This document shows positions 41,531-46,541 of a stretch of 46,541 nt of DNA, piece by piece; positions within the stretch are counted from its first letter, which is position 1; each line of letters opens with the position of its first letter. Both the position numbers and the translations under genes were made by a program. Location: contig CANGEF010000002.1 of the NCBI GenBank assembly GCA_947452685.1, forward strand, positions 1-46,541, in the 5' to 3' direction. The notes below the pieces were generated by a model. The model made no database searches. It saw only the letters and a program-made list of their open reading frames with translations, and was not told the origin of the DNA. This DNA is from Flavobacteriales bacterium (GTDB lineage Bacteria; Bacteroidota; Bacteroidia; Flavobacteriales_D; Sanyastnellaceae).

Positions 41531-42397
41531 TTGAAACCACTCGTTATTTTTCTAGGATTAGCTGTTCTTTTTCTGCAAGGGTGCGATATTATTAACCCCA
41601 AGGAAAAAGAGCCGGCCTACCTGTACATTCCCTCGTTTACCTTTCAAGCCAATGCTACCCAAGGAACCTCAAGCGAAGCAATTACGGAAGTCTGGGTATA
41701 TGCAGACGATCAAAGTCTTGGAGTATATGATCTTCCGGCTAAAGTGCCCATTCTTGATTTAGGAACGAAAAGCATTCGCATGTTCGCAGGCATCAAAAAC
41801 AACGGAATTTCCAATACGCGAATTCGTTATCCGTTTTACGCTCCGTTTGACACCACACTTACCATTTCGTCGTTTCAAATTGATACCATCGTCCCTCATT
41901 TTTCATATTACAACCTTGCTGTTATTTCGGAAAAAGGATTTGAAAGCGGGAATTTTCTTATTCAAACTGGAACGAATAACGGAACGTTTTCAGTGACCAA
42001 CGCAGCCGCGCAAGTGTTTGAAGGAAACAGAAGTGGTTGGGGACATATAGATGTTGGTATGAGTCATTTGTATTTTAAGGACGACGATAATTTGACTTAT
42101 CCGAGCGGCAGCAATTTATTTCTTGAAATGAATTACAGCAGCAACAACACCTTCTCTGTTGGTTTCATTACGACCACCGGAGGATTGTCCGCAAAAAATT
42201 TAGCGCTCATTATCAATCCTTCTTCAAGTGGAGATGGGTTAACACCGGTTTGGAAAAAGATTTACATTGATTTTGGGTATATCCTTCAGCAAAATCCGAA
42301 TGCCCAATTTCATGAATTATATATTGAAGCGGTTCCATCCAGCGCAACAACACCCGTTAACATTTTTGTAGATAATTTGAAGTGGGTGACTTGGTAA
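41531..42397 (+). CDS. Predicted lipoprotein of unknown function
   Basis: Starting at TTG 41531 the product is 288 residues and has a compact lipoprotein signal, MKPLVIFLGLAVLFLQGC, followed by DIINPKEKEPAYLYIP. The mature part is beta-rich with an N-terminal segment ITEVWVYADDQSLGVYDLPA and ends IFVDNLKWVTW. No domain with known function is recognised, though similar proteins occur near polysaccharide genes in Bacteroidota as far as I recall. The TTG at 41495 would add 12 residues ahead of the signal core and is less likely. The next gene, a sugar-phosphate transferase, begins 19 nt later, so cotranscription is probable. Confidence 0.7.
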   Translation: MKPLVIFLGLAVLFLQGCDIINPKEKEPAYLYIPSFTFQANATQGTSSEAITEVWVYADDQSLGVYDLPAKVPILDLGTKSIRMFAGIKNNGISNTRIRYPFYAPFDTTLTISSFQIDTIVPHFSYYNLAVISEKGFESGNFLIQTGTNNGTFSVTNAAAQVFEGNRSGWGHIDVGMSHLYFKDDDNLTYPSGSNLFLEMNYSSNNTFSVGFITTTGGLSAKNLALIINPSSSGDGLTPVWKKIYIDFGYILQQNPNAQFHELYIEAVPSSATTPVNIFVDNLKWVTW

Positions 42398-42416
42398 GTG
42401 TAAAGGCGAAAAGAAT

Positions 42417-43826
42417 TTGAAGCACAAGGGAATTATATTTTCATACGTAGCCGCAGATTGGATTGCAGCAGGATTGTCTTGGACAAGTCTTTATTTTTTG
42501 CGGAAAAAATTTGAATCGATTAAATACGGATACGACCTCGGCTTTCACACGGATTCGAATTTCATTGCAGCACTTCTTTTTATTCCTTTGGCGTGGATCT
42601 GCTTTTACGCCATGTGGGGCATGTATTCCGATGTTTTAAGAAGACACCGCTTGCGAGAGATCGGTCAGGTGCTAGCCACCTCTTTAATTGGTAACATTGT
42701 TATTTTCTTTTTGTTTTTGCTCGACGACGAACTTCCTAATTACAATTACTATTACACCACCTTCAGTTTTCTTTTGCTGGCGCATTTGAGTTTAACGTTA
42801 ATTCTTCGATTGTCCATTACTTCGCGGACAGTAAAGAAAATTCAGTCGAGAAAATGGGGTTTCCCTACGGTTATTGTTGGTGGAAACGCACGCGCTTTGA
42901 ACCTTGTTGATGAGATTAACGCATTAAAAAAATCTCCCGGATTTTTATTTAAAGGTTACTTGAAAATTAATGGGGCCGACGAACAACTTTCCTCACGATT
43001 ACCGCTCTTTGGAAAATATCCAAGCCTTCCTTCCATCATTGAAAAGTACCAGATTGAGGAGGTTATTCTTTCTGTTGAAAGTGGCGACCATAAAGAATTG
43101 GAAGTCATTTTAGCGCTGTTGGAAAACTACAATGTTCGGATCAATATTATTCCAGACACTTTCGATATTTTATCTGGAAATGTGAAGATGACCAGTGTTT
43201 TCGGTGTTCCTCTTATTCGATTGAATACGCTATTGATGCCGAGCTGGCAGTTTAGTATCAAGAGAATCATTGATATTGTTTTCAGCGCGTATGCATTAAT
43301 TATTTTGGCCCCTCTTCTAATTGTTATTGGGGTGCTCGTAAAGGCTACCTCTACGGGGCCCGTTTTCTTTTTTCAAGAGAGAATCGGAAGGAATGGAATT
43401 CCCTTTCAAATAATAAAATTCCGAAGCATGCGCCTTGATGCAGAGAAATCTGGTCCTCAGTTAAGTTCAACCAACGATTCACGCATTACTAAGATTGGGA
43501 AGATTTTGCGAAAAACTCGCCTCGATGAATTGCCACAATTCATTAACGTGCTTGCAGGAGATATGGCTCTTGTTGGCCCTCGACCCGAGCGCCAATTTTA
43601 CATTGATCAGATTTCTAAAATCAATCCGCATTACCACAAACTTCACCGCATTCGTCCGGGAATTACTTCATGGGGACAAGTGAAATACGGCTATGCAGAA
43701 AACGTAGAGCAAATGGTTCAACGTCTTCGCTACGACTTGTTGTATCTCGAAAACATGTCCTTAGCTATGGACATTAAAATTCTCTTTTACACGGTTGTGA
43801 TTGTGCTTAAAGGGAGTGGGAAGTAA
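42417..43826 (+). CDS. Polyprenyl-phosphate sugar-1-phosphate transferase (WcaJ/WbaP-like)
   Basis: Initiates exopolysaccharide or O-antigen repeat units by moving a hexose-1-phosphate from a nucleotide sugar onto undecaprenyl phosphate. The 469 residues have four N-terminal membrane segments (to about residue 135), a cytoplasmic CoA-binding-like domain (TVIVGGNARALNLVDEI), and the C-terminal sugar transferase: KRIIDIVFSAYALIILAPLL, GPVFFFQERIGRNGIPF, IIKFRSMR, KTRLDELPQFINVLAGDM and LVGPRPE. The start is TTG 42417, with AGGCGAAAAG upstream; no ATG is available before the first membrane helix. Which sugar is used cannot be read. Its 3' end overlaps the convergent hutH by 20 nt. Confidence 0.93.
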   Translation: MKHKGIIFSYVAADWIAAGLSWTSLYFLRKKFESIKYGYDLGFHTDSNFIAALLFIPLAWICFYAMWGMYSDVLRRHRLREIGQVLATSLIGNIVIFFLFLLDDELPNYNYYYTTFSFLLLAHLSLTLILRLSITSRTVKKIQSRKWGFPTVIVGGNARALNLVDEINALKKSPGFLFKGYLKINGADEQLSSRLPLFGKYPSLPSIIEKYQIEEVILSVESGDHKELEVILALLENYNVRINIIPDTFDILSGNVKMTSVFGVPLIRLNTLLMPSWQFSIKRIIDIVFSAYALIILAPLLIVIGVLVKATSTGPVFFFQERIGRNGIPFQIIKFRSMRLDAEKSGPQLSSTNDSRITKIGKILRKTRLDELPQFINVLAGDMALVGPRPERQFYIDQISKINPHYHKLHRIRPGITSWGQVKYGYAENVEQMVQRLRYDLLYLENMSLAMDIKILFYTVVIVLKGSGK

Positions 43827-45306
43827 GATCTAAAATTTCATTTGCCTTTTGCATATCGTTGTGTTGCATGCGATCGGTAACGTAATGCGCAACTTTGGTT
43901 CTTGTTAGTGCATGCAATTCCTCAACAGCCTTCGACGATTTCAACGGTCTTCTAAAGTCCAACCCTTGCGCGGCATTCAACAACTCTATAGCTAAAACTG
44001 ACTGAAGATTTTTAACGACTTGATAGCATTTCGTTGCGCCATTCGCACCCATGCTTACGTGATCTTCTTGACCGTTGCTGCTGTCTATGGTGTCTACACT
44101 TGAAGGTGTGCAAAGTTGTTTGTTCTGACTTACAATAGACGCTGCCGCGTATTGTGGAATCATGAAGCCGCTGTTCAGTCCAGCGTCTTTCACCAAGAAA
44201 GCGGGTAAACCGCGTTGACCTGAAATAAGTTTGTACGTTCTTCTTTCTGAAATGCTCGCTACTTCTGCTAAAGCAATGGCTAAAAAATCCATGCTTAAAG
44301 CCAACGGCTGACCGTGGAAATTTCCACCAGAAATGATTTGATTTTCTTCCGGAAAAATAATTGGATTGTCTGTTACCGCATTGATCTCGCGCTCCACAAT
44401 GGTAAGCACATATGCAATGGCGTCGTGCGAAGCACCCAACACTTGCGGAATGCAACGAAACGAATAGGGATCTTGAACGTGCGCTTTTTTCTGAACTTGA
44501 ATTTCACTTCCCTTCAATGCGTCTTGCATAGCAATGGCTACAATCTGCTGGCCTTCTTGATTTCTAACACGGTGTGTTAGATCAATGAACGGTTCAGGAC
44601 GTGCATCGAATGCATCTACAGACATGGCTGCAATGGTTATGGCTTTATCGAACAAATGTTCAGCGCGAATTAAATTCTCTACTGAATACGCCAACATGAA
44701 TTGTGTTCCGTTGATAAGCGCTAAACCTTCTTTCGATTGAAGCGCAATGGGCTTCAATCCCTCTTCTTTCAACACCTCGGCAGCATTGCGTTCGTATCCT
44801 TTGTAGATCACCTTCCCTTCACCAATTAACGGAAGACACAAGTGTGACAAGGGAGAAAGATCTCCGCTTGCTCCCAATGAACCTTGCGTGAAAACGATGG
44901 GTAAAATGTTTCGGTGATAAAATTCCAACAACAATTCAACGGTTGCCAATTGAACGCCGCTGTGTCCGTGCGACAAGCTCTTTGCTTTCAACACTAACAT
45001 TAAGCGAACAATTTCTTCGGGCACTTGATCGCCCATTCCGCACGCATGGGAACGAAGCAAATTGTTTTGAAGAAGATTTAAATCTTCCATGGAAATTTCG
45101 GTATTGCAAAGCGAACCGAAACCAGTATTGATTCCGTAAACCGGATTTTCGCTCGTCTCTAAATACGAGTCTAAAAAAGTTCTACATGCCTGAATTTTTT
45201 CCTTCGCCACATCGGAAAGTGAAACATTCGTTTCACCTGTTCTAACAGCAACTAGGTCGTTCAACACCCATTCTTCGTTTGGGCAAAGGATTAAATTATT
45301 ACGCAT
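43807..45306 (-). CDS. hutH: Histidine ammonia-lyase
   Basis: Deaminates L-histidine to urocanate using the self-formed MIO electrophile. The 499 residues contain YGINTGFGSL (57-66), NLLRSHACGMG (82-92; Ser-His before the loop favours histidine over tyrosine as substrate), the MIO triad Ala146-Ser147-Gly148 in GSLGASGDLSPLSH, and later the NPIIFPEENQIISGGNFHGQ and GLPAFLVKDAGLNSGFM regions. The length is standard. The other hut genes (U, I, G) are absent from the window. The ATG lies 3 nt after the second stop of the broken TonB-C gene, so hutH appears to be the last gene of a manC-tonB-like-hutH transcript. A tyrosine ammonia-lyase remains a minor alternative. Confidence 0.92.
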   Translation of the reverse strand: MRNNLILCPNEEWVLNDLVAVRTGETNVSLSDVAKEKIQACRTFLDSYLETSENPVYGINTGFGSLCNTEISMEDLNLLQNNLLRSHACGMGDQVPEEIVRLMLVLKAKSLSHGHSGVQLATVELLLEFYHRNILPIVFTQGSLGASGDLSPLSHLCLPLIGEGKVIYKGYERNAAEVLKEEGLKPIALQSKEGLALINGTQFMLAYSVENLIRAEHLFDKAITIAAMSVDAFDARPEPFIDLTHRVRNQEGQQIVAIAMQDALKGSEIQVQKKAHVQDPYSFRCIPQVLGASHDAIAYVLTIVEREINAVTDNPIIFPEENQIISGGNFHGQPLALSMDFLAIALAEVASISERRTYKLISGQRGLPAFLVKDAGLNSGFMIPQYAAASIVSQNKQLCTPSSVDTIDSSNGQEDHVSMGANGATKCYQVVKNLQSVLAIELLNAAQGLDFRRPLKSSKAVEELHALTRTKVAHYVTDRMQHNDMQKANEILDLTSHSL

Positions 45307-45309
45307 AAA

Positions 45310-45768
45310 TTATTTGATCTTAAATACAATGGGCAAGGTCATGAACACACGTTTCGGCTCTCCGTTAAGTTTTCCCGGAGTAAAATCTTTTAGCGTTTTC
45401 ACCACACGCATTGCTTCTTTTCCGAGCACACTTCCTTAGTCGCCTTCAGGCTGACGTAAAATTTTTACGTTTGAAATTTCACCGTTTTTTTCAACCACAA
45501 ACTGAACATATACTCTTCCTTGAAAATCGTTTTCTAAACAGATTTGAGGGTAAATCATTGCGGCTGAAATATCTTTCATCATTTGCGTTTCACCTCCTGG
45601 ATACACGGGCATTACCTCAGGGTATACCAGCGGCTCTTCTCCCTGAACTCCTCCAATAACCGGAGGTGGCGGCGGAGGCGGTGGAACCGGATTTGGATCA
45701 GGTTGCGCAGCGCAATAAAAAGCACCCACAACAAACAAGAATGAAAAGATATATTTCACTATACCCAT
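45310..45768 (-). pseudogene. TonB C-terminal domain protein interrupted by an in-frame TAA
   Basis: A signal peptide (ending YCAAQ) leads to a proline stretch (eight consecutive Pro) and a Bacteroidota-style TonB C-terminal domain: VYPGGETQMMKDISAAMIYP, then GRVYVQFVVEKNGEISNVKI. The frame stops with TAA at 45438-45436 right after ILRQPEGD. Reading on in the same frame gives GSVLGKEAMRVVKTLKDFTP, GKLNGEPKRV and LPIVFKIK before a second TAA at 45312-45310, which is exactly the missing final helix and strand of the domain. The translated product would be only 110 residues and lack this half. A point nonsense change or a sequencing error are both possible. The start overlaps the manC stop by 10 nt. 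Confidence 0.82.
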
Positions 45769-46541
45769 GATTCGCCTTTGTTCAGCTTAATGTCGTTAAC
45801 GAATTGCTTAATCTTTTGTTCGTCTTCTTTTTTGCAGACCAACAATGAAACGCCTGTGTCTACGACAATGTATCCGTTTAGTCCGTGAAGAACAACCAAC
45901 TTGTCGCTTCCCACGTGCACAACGCTGTCTGAACAGTTGTACAACATTACGTTTTCTCCCACTACTCCGTTGTTATGCTCATCAGAAGACAATTGTGTAT
46001 GAAGAGATCCCCAAGTTCCAAGGTCACTCCATCCGAAATCGCTTAATACCACATTCACATTTTTTGCTTTTTCCATAATACCGTAATCGATACTGATGTT
46101 TTCGCAACTGCTGTACATGTTGTTGATGAAAGCCATTTCTTCTGCTGTTCCGTACTTCCCTTTTCCTTCTTCGAACTGTGCATACATTTCTGGAAGATGT
46201 GATTGGAACGCTTTCATGATTGACTCAAGATTCCAAACGAAAATTCCAGAGTTCCAATAGAAGTCTCCACTTTCAATGAAGTCCTTCGCCAATTCTAAAT
46301 TCGGTTTCTCGGTGAAGGTTTTTACTTTCTTCACGCGATCGTTGTCTACGTCTTTCGCATCGGCCCATTGAATGTATCCATAACCGGTGTCGGGGCGTGT
46401 AGGCTTAATTCCAAGCGTTACGAGGTTACCCGATTTGTTCGCTTGATTCATGCTGATTTGAATGTCTTCAATGAACGAAGCTTCACGTGTGATAAGGTGA
46501 TCGCTTGGCGCAACGACGATGTTTGCATCGGGCGTGCGCTC
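45759..46541 (-). CDS. manC: Mannose-1-phosphate guanylyltransferase (5' part outside window)
   Basis: Makes GDP-mannose from mannose-1-phosphate and GTP. The frame is open to the window edge, so the N-terminal nucleotide-binding motif is not included. The visible 260 residues begin with DANIVVAPSDHLI, the hallmark PSDHxI, then LVTLGIKPTRPDTGYGYIQ, FTEKPNLELAKDFI (the sugar-binding FxEKP), FYWNSGIFVWN, and FGWSDLGTWGSL near residue 165. The C-terminus ends after a short left-handed beta-helix-like stretch (VVHVGSDKLVVLHGLNGYIVV) without an isomerase domain, so this is the monofunctional form. ATG 46451 is internal and not the true start. It heads a presumed operon with the TonB-C gene and hutH. 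Confidence 0.93.
   Translation of the reverse strand, partial: ERTPDANIVVAPSDHLITREASFIEDIQISMNQANKSGNLVTLGIKPTRPDTGYGYIQWADAKDVDNDRVKKVKTFTEKPNLELAKDFIESGDFYWNSGIFVWNLESIMKAFQSHLPEMYAQFEEGKGKYGTAEEMAFINNMYSSCENISIDYGIMEKAKNVNVVLSDFGWSDLGTWGSLHTQLSSDEHNNGVVGENVMLYNCSDSVVHVGSDKLVVLHGLNGYIVVDTGVSLLVCKKEDEQKIKQFVNDIKLNKGESWV

Noticed and set aside
45436-45438. Recoding of the in-frame TAA as sense (alternative genetic code or readthrough)
   Set aside because: TAA serves as the ordinary stop for many genes in this window, and no stem-loop or special context follows it; mutation or sequencing error is simpler.
1-46541. CRISPR array, insertion sequence, prophage, integrative element or replication origin
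   Set aside because: No regularly spaced repeats, transposase, integrase, phage structural gene, terminal inverted repeats or DnaA-box cluster was seen on either strand.

Overview
The window is ordinary, densely packed chromosome from a member of the Bacteroidota, probably a Flavobacteriia-like lineage. The supporting evidence is: three secreted proteins with type IX secretion (T9SS) sorting domains (two type A, one type B/gliding-associated); a TonB-dependent receptor and a short TonB-C-domain protein; promoter boxes of the Bacteroidota type (TTG/TTTG, about 17-23 nt, then TAnnTTTG, often TAnnTTCG here); a DAHP synthase-chorismate mutase fusion; a TIGR02206-type membrane protein; and A-rich leaders in place of strong Shine-Dalgarno sites. 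The DNA is moderately AT-rich by eye. I see no phage, IS element, CRISPR array, integron or recognisable defence island, and no stretch over about 300 bases lacks a gene.

Layout. 1-2665 (minus): rsfS and ftsH, overlapping by 8 nt, followed by what looks like the first codons of cdsA at the left edge; birA diverges from rsfS. 3528-8849 (plus): a beta-oxidation operon with the same order, domain order and near-identical lengths as the fadN-fadA-fadE operon of Bacillus. 8869-11073 (minus): recQ, divergent from kdsD-tatC (11218-12992). 13081-17071: two tandem, apparently codon-optimised T9SS type A cargo proteins, each with its own strong terminator. 17118-18371 (minus): a lone MacB/FtsX-type permease. 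18439-22179: aconitase, then an HMA-domain lipoprotein coupled by a TAATG overlap to heme A synthase. 22253-24158: a membrane protein with a beta-propeller-like ectodomain and a small C-tail-anchored protein, both of unknown function. 24155-25120: an SPFH/band-7 protein. 25169-25663: a PyrR-like phosphoribosyltransferase.

25660-28101 (minus): a TonB-dependent receptor behind a clear TPP (thiamine pyrophosphate) riboswitch, so predicted to import thiamine or a thiamine derivative. It diverges from rsgA, which is ATGA-coupled to a TIGR02206-type membrane protein and an NmrA-like oxidoreductase. 30663-36197 (minus): an unknown lipoprotein, a UPF1/IGHMBP2-like SF1 helicase, a T9SS type B protein and a small exported partner gene. 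36326-37390: tRNA-Lys(TTT) and tRNA-Leu(GAG) on the plus strand around a minus-strand lipoprotein form of prohibitin. 37482-43826 (plus): DAHP synthase/chorismate mutase, an OmpA-like protein, a FAH-family hydrolase, (pcm on the minus strand), a Gfo/Idh/MocA oxidoreductase, an unknown lipoprotein, and a polyprenyl-phosphate sugar-1-phosphate transferase. 43807-46541 (minus): manC (5' end outside the window), a TonB-C-domain gene broken by an in-frame TAA, and hutH, arranged like one operon.

The points most worth following up are: the TPP riboswitch-receptor unit with a promoter abutting the rsgA start; the in-frame stop in the TonB-C gene; the periplasmic HMA lipoprotein coupled to ctaA together with an extra loop inside CtaA; a recurring pattern of promoter -7 boxes sitting 2-6 nt before start codons, suggesting leaderless mRNAs; and the histone-H1-like tail on RsfS. 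None of these amounts to a demonstrable new multi-gene system. All family assignments come from reading motifs; no database search was run.
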